From positions 1,612,001-1,676,000 of the forward strand of contig NZ_BOSG01000001.1 in the NCBI RefSeq assembly GCF_018403225.1: a stretch of DNA of 64,000 nucleotides, read 5' to 3'. Positions 26,621-35,403 of the stretch are shown in pieces. The notes below the pieces were generated by a model that made no database searches, had not been told where the DNA came from, and saw only the letters and a list, made by a program, of their open reading frames with translations. The DNA is from Paenibacillus sp. J23TS9. Its GTDB lineage: Bacteria; Bacillota; Bacilli; Paenibacillales; Paenibacillaceae. Within the stretch, counting starts at the first letter, position 1; each line of letters starts with the position of its first letter. The position numbers and the translations under genes were made by a program.

Positions 26621-27511
26621 TCACCCTTTTATGGCGCCAATCATCGCGCCTTTAACGAAATATTTTTGCAGAAACGGATATACGCACAAAATCGGAACGG
26701 TAGCCACGATGATGGTAGCATGTTTGAGCGTTTCGCCGATTACCGCGACTTCACCACCGCTGGCTCCGGTTGCCATCGAACTGGCATCATTAAGCAGCAG
26801 CAGCTCCCGCAGGACCAGCTGAAGCGGATACAGGTTACGATCCTGCACATAAATCATCGCATTAAACCAGGAATTCCAGTGGCTGACCCCGTAATACAGC
26901 AGCATGACGGCCATGACCGGCATGCACAGCGGAATCATGATGCGGAACAGGATGACGAATTCATTGGCCCCGTCGATCTTCGCTGACTCCTCCAAGCTGT
27001 CCGGCACGGCTTCGAATGCTGTTCGCATTATAATCAGATTAAAGGCCGAAATGGCCTGCGGGATAATCAGGGACCATAACGTGTTGGTCAGCCCGAGTCC
27101 TTTTACCGTAAAATATAATGGAATGAGCCCCCCGTTAAAAAACATCGTAAACACAATAAACAGCATGAGCTGCTTGCGGTAGCGAAGGCCTTTCCGTGAT
27201 AACGCGTAAGCGCCGAAAGCCGTCAGAATAATATTGAGCACAAGCCCGCCAATAAGCACGATAAATGTATTTAAATACCCGCGAATGATCATGGGGTTCT
27301 CGAATACCAGACGGTAGGCGTTCAGGTTGAAGTGCAAAGGCTTCCATAAAATACCCGAATGCTGCATGTACAATGTCGGATCACTTAAGGAAGCGAATAA
27401 AACGTAAACCAAAGGATATAAGGTGCAAATCGTTAAAATGGTCAGCAAGGTGTAATTCAAGACATCAAAAGTCTTCTCACCGAATGACAAGTGTCCCATT
27501 CTGTGTTTCAT
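26621..27511 (-). CDS. Carbohydrate ABC transporter permease, YtcP/LplC type
   Basis: A 296-residue inner-membrane permease with about six helices and the CUT1 coupling motif EAVPDSLEESAKIDGANEFVILFRIMIPLCMPV (the EAA loop, about residues 175-210). The C-terminus QKYFVKGAMIGAIKG is characteristic of the LplC/YtcP group. It pairs with the LplB-type permease 13 bp upstream. No ATPase gene is nearby; in Firmicutes such systems use a shared MsmX/MsmK-type ATPase encoded elsewhere. Start ATG 27511 after GGAGGGATGG. Confidence 0.93.
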   Translation of the reverse strand: MKHRMGHLSFGEKTFDVLNYTLLTILTICTLYPLVYVLFASLSDPTLYMQHSGILWKPLHFNLNAYRLVFENPMIIRGYLNTFIVLIGGLVLNIILTAFGAYALSRKGLRYRKQLMLFIVFTMFFNGGLIPLYFTVKGLGLTNTLWSLIIPQAISAFNLIIMRTAFEAVPDSLEESAKIDGANEFVILFRIMIPLCMPVMAVMLLYYGVSHWNSWFNAMIYVQDRNLYPLQLVLRELLLLNDASSMATGASGGEVAVIGETLKHATIIVATVPILCVYPFLQKYFVKGAMIGAIKG

Positions 27512-27524
27512 ATATCCATCCCTC

Positions 27525-28496
27525 CTACCACAAGCTCGTATTGTTCATCTTTCGGCTCAACCAGTTAGAGCAGATGACAAGCGTGAAGTTAATAGCCGAA
27601 TTGAATAGTCCCACGGCCGAGCTGAAGCTGTAATCGAACTCCTGGAGCCCTACACGATATACGTAGGAGCTGATCACATCTGCTGTTTCGTAGGTAGACG
27701 GATTGTAAAGCAGAATGATTTTCTCGCCGCCGACATTCATGATTCTGCCCATCTCAAGGATAAATAGGATGATAATCGTGGGCATAATCCCCGGCAAGGT
27801 CACATGAAGCATCTGCTTCCAGCGGCTTGCCCCGTCCATCCTGGCAGCTTCATACTGTTCCTGGTCAATTCCGGCCAGCGCAGCCAAATAGATAATCGTG
27901 CCCCAGCCGATATTTTGCCAGATCCCTGACGAGACGAAGATGGTACGGAAATATTCCGGTCCGAGCAGCAGTGATACCCGTTCCCAGCCAAAGAACGAAA
28001 GCAGATCATTAACGATCCCGTCGCTCATCGTAAACTCTTTGATAATGCCGCACACGACTACCAGCGATATAAAATGGGGCATATACGTCAATGTCTGTAC
28101 GGTGCGTTTAAATACCGTTTTTCTCACTTCGTTTAACAGTAAGGCCAAAATCAGCGGAGCAGGAAAACCGAAAATAAGCTCATAGAAACTAATGATTAAC
28201 GTGTTCGTAATGACGCGCCAAAAGTAAATCCCCTGAAAAAAAGACTCGAAATGCTCCCAGCCGACCCAAGGGCTGCCCGTGATACCCAGCCGCGGCGAAA
28301 AGTCCTTAAAAGCAATCATGGCTCCATACATCGGATAGTAGTGGAAGACAGTGAAATACAGCAGTACGGGAGTAAGCATGATATATAGCCAAGGATTTTT
28401 CCGAATATCTTTCAGCAGTCCCCACCGGCTCGATGTATTCGTGCGGTCAGCAGGCAGCAAGGTCGCGTGCTGCATGTGAGATGGATGTTTCGCCAT
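27525..28496 (-). CDS. Carbohydrate ABC transporter permease, LplB type
   Basis: A 323-residue permease with about six helices, an N-terminal cytoplasmic tail (LLKDIRKNPWLYIMLTPVLLYF), the EAA coupling motif in EQYEAARMDGASRWKQMLHVTLPGIMP and the group-typical end NFTLVICSNWLSRKMNNTSLW. Partner of the YtcP-type permease that follows 13 bp later. The start is ATG 28496 with GAGGAGTG nine bases upstream. The complex would bring oligosaccharides made by the PL6 lyase into the cell. Confidence 0.93.
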   Translation of the reverse strand: MAKHPSHMQHATLLPADRTNTSSRWGLLKDIRKNPWLYIMLTPVLLYFTVFHYYPMYGAMIAFKDFSPRLGITGSPWVGWEHFESFFQGIYFWRVITNTLIISFYELIFGFPAPLILALLLNEVRKTVFKRTVQTLTYMPHFISLVVVCGIIKEFTMSDGIVNDLLSFFGWERVSLLLGPEYFRTIFVSSGIWQNIGWGTIIYLAALAGIDQEQYEAARMDGASRWKQMLHVTLPGIMPTIIILFILEMGRIMNVGGEKIILLYNPSTYETADVISSYVYRVGLQEFDYSFSSAVGLFNSAINFTLVICSNWLSRKMNNTSLW

Positions 28497-28574
28497 GCCG
28501 TTGTCACTCCTCATGATCAATCTGCCGTCCGGAGGAAGTCAGGCAATTACAAGCCTCCCCCGGACTTACAGGCA

Positions 28575-30230
28575 TTATCTCTTGTTATATCGATCCATAG
28601 CGCTTTGGTAGATTTCGACTGCCCGGTCGATGCCCAGCTTCTTAATCTGTGCCACGTACTGATCATAATTCTCCATCGGCTCTTTACCGACGATGAATTT
28701 CACGAACATTTCTTCCTTATAATTGGTCACGTCCGTCAGAATCTTGCCGAGCTCCTTGCTTTCTTCATCCGTCGGCGTTAGAAATGCCGGAAGCGTATGC
28801 TTCTCCGCCTCTGTGTTGGACCAGATCTTAACCGCTTCATCCTGCTGCGGGAAGGTGTTCCAATTGCGGCGTTCATCCGCTTCATATGGACCATTCGGCT
28901 TGGAATAGATGGATACCATTTGCTGTAGACTGTATTTCTCATTATTTTTAATCAAATCGGTATACTCCGGGGCCCCATTCTCCATGGTGTAGCTCTCCCC
29001 TTCGATTCCGAAGTTAAACAGCATGGCGCCTTCGTCGCTGTAAGCATAGTCCAGCCACTTTGCGACCAGTTCCGGATTTTTTGCGGCGGTCGTTATCGCT
29101 TTGCTTGGTCCTGGATTGTATTTGAAATCACGCTGTCCGATAAACGGAACTTCGCCTTTTTTGAGTGTTGGATAAGGAGCGCCCACGAGCTCAAACTTCG
29201 GATCCTGCTTCTTCATCGCATCCATCCATTTGCCCATGCCTCCACTGAGCAGGTTAACCGTTGCTCCTGTCTGACCCGTCAGAATCTTGTTGTCCAATGC
29301 TTTGCTATCGGTAAGCGCAAAATCCTTGTCAAACAGTCCTTCCGCAAACCATTTACGGAAGAGCGTCAGAAAATCCTTATACTGCGGATCCACTGGACCG
29401 TATTTTACTTTTCCTTCATCATCGATATAAAAATTGTTGGACGTGTGAAACGCTCCGATAAAGGCATCGCGGATTTCAAAATTGCCTCCCGTGTACGTTA
29501 CGCTAAGCGGTGCCTTTGCGCCTTTTTTCTCCTTAAACGCTTTCAAAGTAGTTTCCCACTCTTCAATCGTTGTCGGCACAGGGAGATTCAGTTCGTCCAG
29601 CCAGTCCTTGCGGACCATCGGACCGCGGAATACAAGCCCGGACGGATTGCGGATCATCGGAAATACATAATATTTTCCGCTGTCCGTCTTCACCATTTTG
29701 TCGAGTTCCTTGTCTGCTTCCAGCTTCTTCTTGAGATTCGGCGCATATTGGTCGATGATGTCATTCAGTTCCAGAATAACTCCGTCTTTAATCGCTTTTT
29801 GCGGTCCTCCGGGATAGGAACCCGCGCTCCGTCCCGTCCAGTCATACTCAATCGTATCCGGCAGCTCATCCGAGGCGATCATCAGATTAAATTGTTCCTT
29901 CGTCTGCTGGTCATTCGGATGGATATACTTCACATTAACACCGGTCTTCTCGGCAAGCGTCTTGCCGAATGGAGTGTCAGCCAGATTGGGGAAGAACGTA
30001 ACCGCGTTATTATTCAGGATTTCCCACGATGTAATTCCCTTGTTCGCCTTCAGCGGATACGTCATGCCGAGATCTGAAGCAGCACTCTTGTCTTCCTGCG
30101 GTTTCGCTTTCGTTTCCTTGCCATCTCCCTGGGAGCATCCCGCAAGCACCAAGCTCATCAGCAGGACGGCGGAAACTCCCATTTTGAAACGCCTTACCAA
30201 ACTTTTACTGGAAAGCAAACGTTGAACCAT
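28575..30230 (-). CDS. Extracellular sugar-binding lipoprotein (LipO/YtcQ type)
   Basis: A 551-residue type-1 extracellular solute-binding protein. Signal peptide with lipobox LAGC (Cys32) anchors it to the outer face of the membrane. The length above 500 and the motifs TEKTGVNVKYIHPND-like and AKWLDYAYSDEGAMLFNFGIEGESY are typical of the large LipO/YtcQ oligosaccharide-binding proteins of Paenibacillus. It is the first gene of the operon running to PL6, 78 bp ahead of the permease. The start is ATG 30230; the ATG at 30236 abuts the GGGGGA site. Ligand unknown; by context an unsaturated uronate-capped oligosaccharide. Confidence 0.92.
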   Translation of the reverse strand: MVQRLLSSKSLVRRFKMGVSAVLLMSLVLAGCSQGDGKETKAKPQEDKSAASDLGMTYPLKANKGITSWEILNNNAVTFFPNLADTPFGKTLAEKTGVNVKYIHPNDQQTKEQFNLMIASDELPDTIEYDWTGRSAGSYPGGPQKAIKDGVILELNDIIDQYAPNLKKKLEADKELDKMVKTDSGKYYVFPMIRNPSGLVFRGPMVRKDWLDELNLPVPTTIEEWETTLKAFKEKKGAKAPLSVTYTGGNFEIRDAFIGAFHTSNNFYIDDEGKVKYGPVDPQYKDFLTLFRKWFAEGLFDKDFALTDSKALDNKILTGQTGATVNLLSGGMGKWMDAMKKQDPKFELVGAPYPTLKKGEVPFIGQRDFKYNPGPSKAITTAAKNPELVAKWLDYAYSDEGAMLFNFGIEGESYTMENGAPEYTDLIKNNEKYSLQQMVSIYSKPNGPYEADERRNWNTFPQQDEAVKIWSNTEAEKHTLPAFLTPTDEESKELGKILTDVTNYKEEMFVKFIVGKEPMENYDQYVAQIKKLGIDRAVEIYQSAMDRYNKR

Positions 30231-30331
30231 TGCCATTCCCCCGATTCGGATTGTTTTATGAATACCCTTACAAAATGAAGTACTCGATGCTCATTGTTGA
30301 ACAAATCCGTATATATGAACATAGACAAAAC

Positions 30332-30375
30332 ATAAAATCACAGGCAAAAACGTAAATTCGCCTGTGATTTTTTTG
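30332..30375 (-). terminator. Terminator between the AraC regulator and the transporter operon
   Basis: AAATCACAGGC / GCCTGTGATTT, an 11-bp perfect stem with a 14-base loop and T-runs on both strands. It lies about 15 bases beyond the AraC stop codon, so the GH95-AraC unit and the transporter operon are separate transcripts. Confidence 0.85.
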
Positions 30376-30385
30376 ATTTTTACAT

Positions 30386-32716
30386 TCAATTCGTCGTCTT
30401 TTGGTATGCTCCAGGGGTGATGCCTTCGAATTTTTTGAAGGTTCGCACAAAGGTGCTGACATCCGCATAGCCAACGCGACCGGCGACCTCATTGACCGTC
30501 AGCTTCTGCTCCTGGAGGAGATCCTTGGCTTCTGCCAGGCGTAAACGGTTAATCGTATCGAGCAGTGCTTCGCCCGCGTGATCTTTATACAGACGCGATA
30601 TATATGAGGGTGTCATTCGGAAGGCTTCCCCAATCATGGAGATATTCAGATTTGGATCATGCAATTGATTCTCTATGTAACGCCGTACATCCTCAATCAA
30701 ATAACGGTGATGATCCCTCTTTTCGGATTGGATCCATTCACAAACCTGCTTCAGCTTATCCTTCATCTGCTCCTTCATCTGCAGGACATGTTCGCATGCG
30801 AGCAGCTGCTCTACATCGAGGAGCTGCGATTCCAGCGTTCGTTTGCTTGTTACGCTTACCTCATCGAGCGTATTCAGCATCGTGCTTGCCAGATTGTACA
30901 TCAGGCATTTCGCGAGTGGCACGGATACCGGATGACCCGAGAAGTTTTCCTTGAAAATTTCCTCGAGCAGCGTTTCCGCTTTCGGATAATTCCCGCTCTT
31001 CACCACATAAATCAGCTGCTGTTCGACGCTCAGAGGATAATAATAATGATGATTCGCTGCATGCTTCAGTTGCGTATCCTCATACCGGATGAATTGCCCG
31101 CTTCCGAGTATAACCCGATATTCAAGCGCATCCAGCGCCTCTTGATAAGAATGGGCAATTTCATAGATGTGGGAATGGGCTCCACCAACCGCAATCGTCA
31201 GTTTCACCTGCATTTGCACATGCATGAACTCACGAATCTGTTCCGTAATGCGCTGTAGAGTCTGCTGCTCTTGTTCTTCAGAAATATCGTTCTGAAAATT
31301 CACGATCGAAGCAAGAACGTCATTCATGTCTGTGGTGTATACGGCAGCCTCGCCCGCCGCCGTGTCTTCAAGGACATTCGTCAGAATAAAATGCAGCATT
31401 TGCTGCTTTTTATCAGACAACTCCTCCGATCCGTACTGCTCAAATTTCCCGTATTCATCCACAGATACCAGCATGACGGCAAAACGATCAGATGAAAACT
31501 GAATATGATGGGCGGCAAGAGATTCATGCAGCGGCGCTTCTTGATCTATCGCCCCTTTCAGCAGCCTTCGGAGCAAATGAGCCCGGATCGTATTGCGATG
31601 TTTATCAAAGCGGACGCGCATATCTTCCTTTTCCGTAAAATAGTCCTGGATCGCACCCTGCAGGAAGGAATATTCGCTCAAGCCCCCGTCAAAGCGCAGT
31701 CCGAATTTATGGGAAAGACTCTGCAGCATGACCTGGATCGGCATGTAATTTTTACGAAGAAACAGAACGCAGATGACGCCGCCGACCAAAAAACAGAGCC
31801 CGATGCTGATCCAGGTAAGCCTGCGCATATACTCCATTTTTTCATTGAACAGGGATGCCGGCAGCACGGACACATATTTCCAGCCCGTAACTTTGGAAGT
31901 AATGTAGGAGACCGCCGCTTGTTGATTCTGAACCTCCTTGTATACCATGCCCTGCTGTTCCTGAAGCTCATCGTATTTAAGCTGCAGTGAGAGCAGGCTT
32001 CCCGATTTCGCGGGAGCGGCAATGTAGCGGCTTTCCTCATTCAGAATGAACACGCTAGCATCCGGATTTCGGGGAGCGCTCTCGATCAATTTGGCATCCT
32101 TCATGACGAACATGATGATGGCAGGCGGCTGGCCCGGTGTGTTGAATACAAGGGAGCGCGCGAACACTACGACCGGTGTCGCCGTGCCGTCATCCCAGTA
32201 ATTCATCGGAATGTAGCCGTTTACATATTTTTGTTCGAACAGGCTGTTCCATTGCTCGAAAGTCGTATTTTTTTGCGGGCGCAGCTTTTGAAATAAACCT
32301 TGGCGGTTCATATGATCGTAGGTAGATAACACGGTATCGCTGTTCATGTACCATACAAAGATTTGATCGATGTAATCATTGGCGTTTTTATAGGTGCGCA
32401 GGCTCTCCGAAATCTGGAATAAATCATAGTATTGGGCATCCCTTAGCGGAAGATCAACGCTGGAGAAGCTGGAAATATTGCGGTTTAAGGCAATCTCGAG
32501 GCTCAGCTGTTCCAGCCCCTTCAGCTTGCTGTCAATGGACATTTCCATCTGCTCGAGCAACAGGTCATTCGCCCGGTTCGTTTCCGTCTTCACCTGATTG
32601 AACGAGATCGAATACAACACAAAGCTGATGAGAATAGGTACCGTTAGAACGGTTGTATAGGATACTAACCAGGTTACAATAACGCTTCGGTTGTACTTGC
32701 GCAGCTGCTTGAACAT
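30386..32716 (-). CDS. Membrane-anchored AraC-family regulator (YesN/YtdP-like)
   Basis: A 776-residue one-component sensor-regulator. TM1 is about residues 13-36, an extracellular Cache-like sensing domain about 40-295, and TM2 about 301-321. A cytoplasmic middle region follows, then a C-terminal AraC double helix-turn-helix (about 675-772) with SMIGEAFRMTPSYISRLYKDHAG and VNEVAGRVGYADVSTFVRTFKKFEG. This design is common in Paenibacillus next to LplB/YtcP transporters and is thought to sense sugars outside the cell and activate transport operons. It is followed by a terminator and then the SBP-permease-GH88-PL6 operon, its obvious target. Start ATG 32716 after GGGAGGT; 21 bp downstream of the GH95-like gene. 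Confidence 0.92.
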   Translation of the reverse strand: MFKQLRKYNRSVIVTWLVSYTTVLTVPILISFVLYSISFNQVKTETNRANDLLLEQMEMSIDSKLKGLEQLSLEIALNRNISSFSSVDLPLRDAQYYDLFQISESLRTYKNANDYIDQIFVWYMNSDTVLSTYDHMNRQGLFQKLRPQKNTTFEQWNSLFEQKYVNGYIPMNYWDDGTATPVVVFARSLVFNTPGQPPAIIMFVMKDAKLIESAPRNPDASVFILNEESRYIAAPAKSGSLLSLQLKYDELQEQQGMVYKEVQNQQAAVSYITSKVTGWKYVSVLPASLFNEKMEYMRRLTWISIGLCFLVGGVICVLFLRKNYMPIQVMLQSLSHKFGLRFDGGLSEYSFLQGAIQDYFTEKEDMRVRFDKHRNTIRAHLLRRLLKGAIDQEAPLHESLAAHHIQFSSDRFAVMLVSVDEYGKFEQYGSEELSDKKQQMLHFILTNVLEDTAAGEAAVYTTDMNDVLASIVNFQNDISEEQEQQTLQRITEQIREFMHVQMQVKLTIAVGGAHSHIYEIAHSYQEALDALEYRVILGSGQFIRYEDTQLKHAANHHYYYPLSVEQQLIYVVKSGNYPKAETLLEEIFKENFSGHPVSVPLAKCLMYNLASTMLNTLDEVSVTSKRTLESQLLDVEQLLACEHVLQMKEQMKDKLKQVCEWIQSEKRDHHRYLIEDVRRYIENQLHDPNLNISMIGEAFRMTPSYISRLYKDHAGEALLDTINRLRLAEAKDLLQEQKLTVNEVAGRVGYADVSTFVRTFKKFEGITPGAYQKTTN

Positions 32717-32737
32717 AATCCGCTTACCTCCCGGATG

Positions 32738-34999
32738 TTATTTGGGAATTCCGTATAGTCGCCAAGGTTTCTTTCCTCCAAAAAAATTGTACATGCCGGG
32801 TTCAGCCTGTATAGGTGCAATTGCCTCATTCTGCCTGCTGCCTGTCGCGTAGATCACCGCTTCCTCTCCTTGTCCAAGCGATATTTCAATGGATTGGTCC
32901 TCATGTATCCTATAATCCGGCGTCTTATTCTGCACTTCAATCACGAAGCCTTGTTCCGAATGTGCGAGATCAGTAAGCAATCGACAGGGCTCTCCAGCAA
33001 GGCTGCGGATACGGATCAGCTCTGTTCTCCCCTCTTTATAGACGGCGCTGACAAGAAAACCGCCCTCTGTGCGCAGATTATGAAAGACGGCTTCCTGCCA
33101 CTCGCCCGGTATGGCCGGAAATACCCGGATCAGGTTCCCCCAGCTCTGCAGCAGCATATCATGTATCGCCTCCGCTCCGGCCAGCGGCGTCTCGATAACC
33201 GGTCCCGCTTCTTTATACATCGTATTCGGTTTAATAAAATGCATCAGGCTTCGCACATAAGCGAGTGCTTCATCGCCAAGACCCAGTGCTGCCGCAATGG
33301 AAGCCGCACCCGTGAAGCTGAAGCCGCGCAGATCTCCTTCCATGGCGATCCAATGCCTGAGAGTGCGGATGGCAAGCACCCGTTCTTCCTCCGATCCTCC
33401 GGCAATATGCAGCGGAAAAACAGCAAGCAGATGGCTGAAGTGTCTATGACCGAACTCCAGACTGAGATCCTCTCCGATCTTGTAGCCGAGTTCCGGGTCA
33501 ACCGGCAGAGGTGTCAAGCGGGTGAGGATTTCATTCCATCTCTCCCGGAGCGGGTCAAGAATCTGAAGTCTCTCGGATGCATGCAATAATGTTTCGCAGC
33601 CCCAACGTAATAGAGAAAGGTCATAATGGGAATCACGGGTCACGAGTTGTTTGAAGGAACCGTATTCAGGCGAAACCATGGGAGGCAGGTGAAGCATACC
33701 GTCCTCCCCTTCCTCCAACAGATGCATATACAAGCAGATACTCCGCCGTAGAAGCGGATATAGGAATTCGCGCAGCAGCTCGCTGTCCATCGAATAGCGG
33801 TATTGCCGCCAGCAATTATGCATAAGCCATGTTAAATTCCCGACCTCATCGTCAACCGGACTGTTCAGATCATAGCTGCTGCTCCGCCCGAGGCCGGCCG
33901 AATCGCTGCGAAAAGCTTCAGGCACATTATGGATCAATTGCTTCTCATGTAGCCGGAGCGAAGAAATGAGAGATTGTCCAAGCTCAAGCCGGTTCGCGGT
34001 ATACACCGGTGAATAGCTCATTTGCACGTTCATATTAAACCAGAGACCCGGCCAAGGCGTTGAAGTCATCCATGGACCTTGGTTGTCCATAGGCAGCATA
34101 TCTTTTCGGGTAGCACTAGCCAGCTTATATATCTGAATCCAGTAAAAACTTTCGAGCTGCATGTCAGGGATCGAGATAAAGCTTGCCGGATAGTAGTTAT
34201 GCCACCACACGCGGTGGGCGGAAATCCATTCACCTATGCCTGTCTCCGTGACGTCTATCTTATCAAGCTCCCTGCGGGCGTTTTCCTTGTCCTGTTCGGA
34301 TACTCCTTTCATTACGGTCAGCAGGCATACTCGGTGATATCTTCTGTCTTGAGGTATATCTTCTTCCTTGCACACCCCAGCTCTTTCATGGTTATGCATC
34401 TTCCATGCCGTCGTGCAGCCTTCACCCTGTCCGTAGGATTGAATCCCGAAATATATCCCCTTTTCTTCGGTTTTTTCCACTGCAATCTTGGGAATATATT
34501 GATTCAGATTGATTCCATCGGCGTTTTTGAGAATCGGGTTCACATCCGGATAGGCATACCAGTTTAATTTCGCCCCATGTTCACCTTCATCTGTATCTAG
34601 TTCAATAAACGCAACGGGGGATGAGGCGTGGATTAAAGCCCGCAATTTCACCTCTCCCTTTGTTGTAGGGATAACCGCCCGCATTTCTGCGTTCCACAGG
34701 TCTATCCGAATCTCGCAAGGCTGGTAGATCCACCCTTCCATCTCAAGCACAAATTCCCCTATGGGCACACGTACAGGAAAGTTCTTGGCGCCCCCTGAAC
34801 GTGATGCCGTCACATCTGTCCTTCCTAGCACGAATCTGAGCACATGACGCTGGTCGCGATGTTCTTCACTGTATATCATGGCTCCCAGTAGTCCATTGCC
34901 TATAAAAGCCCCCTCGTCCCAGCTAATAGGCTTGGTCTTCCACAACATATCATGCCGCGAGAGAAATGCGGGCCAGTCGATATCCGTCTGAATGTTCAT
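32738..34999 (-). CDS. GH95-like glycoside hydrolase (alpha-L-fucosidase/galactosidase family)
   Basis: A 753-residue protein without signal peptide. The N-terminal beta-domain motif WDEGAFIGNGLLGAMIY (about residues 27-43) and the barrel motif GHRHFSHLLAVFPLHIAGG (about 520-540) match the GH95 pattern. GH95 enzymes are 1,2-alpha-L-fucosidases or alpha-L-galactosidases with an (alpha/alpha)6 barrel. I could not place every catalytic residue, so the substrate is left open. It is the first gene of a two-gene unit with the AraC regulator (21 bp gap) and has a perfect cre match 78 bp upstream, so glucose repression is likely. Start ATG 34999 after AAAAAGGAGGAAA. Confidence 0.72.
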   Translation of the reverse strand: MNIQTDIDWPAFLSRHDMLWKTKPISWDEGAFIGNGLLGAMIYSEEHRDQRHVLRFVLGRTDVTASRSGGAKNFPVRVPIGEFVLEMEGWIYQPCEIRIDLWNAEMRAVIPTTKGEVKLRALIHASSPVAFIELDTDEGEHGAKLNWYAYPDVNPILKNADGINLNQYIPKIAVEKTEEKGIYFGIQSYGQGEGCTTAWKMHNHERAGVCKEEDIPQDRRYHRVCLLTVMKGVSEQDKENARRELDKIDVTETGIGEWISAHRVWWHNYYPASFISIPDMQLESFYWIQIYKLASATRKDMLPMDNQGPWMTSTPWPGLWFNMNVQMSYSPVYTANRLELGQSLISSLRLHEKQLIHNVPEAFRSDSAGLGRSSSYDLNSPVDDEVGNLTWLMHNCWRQYRYSMDSELLREFLYPLLRRSICLYMHLLEEGEDGMLHLPPMVSPEYGSFKQLVTRDSHYDLSLLRWGCETLLHASERLQILDPLRERWNEILTRLTPLPVDPELGYKIGEDLSLEFGHRHFSHLLAVFPLHIAGGSEEERVLAIRTLRHWIAMEGDLRGFSFTGAASIAAALGLGDEALAYVRSLMHFIKPNTMYKEAGPVIETPLAGAEAIHDMLLQSWGNLIRVFPAIPGEWQEAVFHNLRTEGGFLVSAVYKEGRTELIRIRSLAGEPCRLLTDLAHSEQGFVIEVQNKTPDYRIHEDQSIEISLGQGEEAVIYATGSRQNEAIAPIQAEPGMYNFFGGKKPWRLYGIPK

Positions 35000-35076
35000 C
35001 GTTTTTTCCTCCTTTTTTATGACGAGCGTTTAACATGGATGGATCCCGGCCTTTTCCTTTCTCAATTCATTTTAAA

Positions 35077-35091
35077 TGTATTCGCTTTCAT
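35077..35091 (-). promoter_or_regulatory. Catabolite-response element (cre) upstream of the GH95-like gene
   Basis: On the minus strand ATGAAAGCGAATACA matches the cre consensus WTGNAARCGNWWWCA at every position. It lies 78 bp upstream of the start codon, so CcpA could repress the GH95-like/AraC transcript and, through AraC, the lyase operon. Confidence 0.7.
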
Positions 35092-35361
35092 AAATATCCA
35101 AAATCCAGAGGATACGTTGTGAAATATGAGTTTAGCTCCCTTTATATGTAATTTTCTTGTCTGTGCATAATATCGTAGCATAAACCTTAGTCGTGACAAT
35201 AGAGAAAATCGTCCGATTTACGTAAAAAAAACAATGTGAATCCCATCGTTAATGAAATTAAGACCGAGCTGCAAGGCGTACGCAAATTCGAGTATCCGAG
35301 AAGCCTTCCTTTTTATGAATCATTGTTCATCGGCCAGAAATTTCTGGATGAATTATTAATA

Positions 35362-35398
35362 TAAAAAAAGTCCCGCAACTATGTTCATAGTCCGGGAC
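35362..35398 (-). terminator. Terminator after the Na+/H+ antiporter gene
   Basis: GTCCC..ACTATG / CATAGT..GGGAC forms a hairpin with a small internal loop; on the minus strand it is followed by seven T. It begins six bases beyond the antiporter stop. Confidence 0.85.
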
Positions 35399-35403
35399 CG
35401 CTC

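Larger units (their letters stand above)
35000..35403. other. Intergenic region with cre site and an orphan peptide frame
   Basis: 404 bp between the GH95-like gene and the antiporter. It holds a cre site (35077), a terminator (35362) and, on the plus strand at about 35197-35364, an open frame without start or ribosome binding site that reads NPIVNEIKTELQGVRKF and EYPRSLPFYESLFIGQKFL and stops at TAA. That composition looks like real protein, perhaps the tail of a lost gene; I do not recognise it. Confidence 0.4.
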
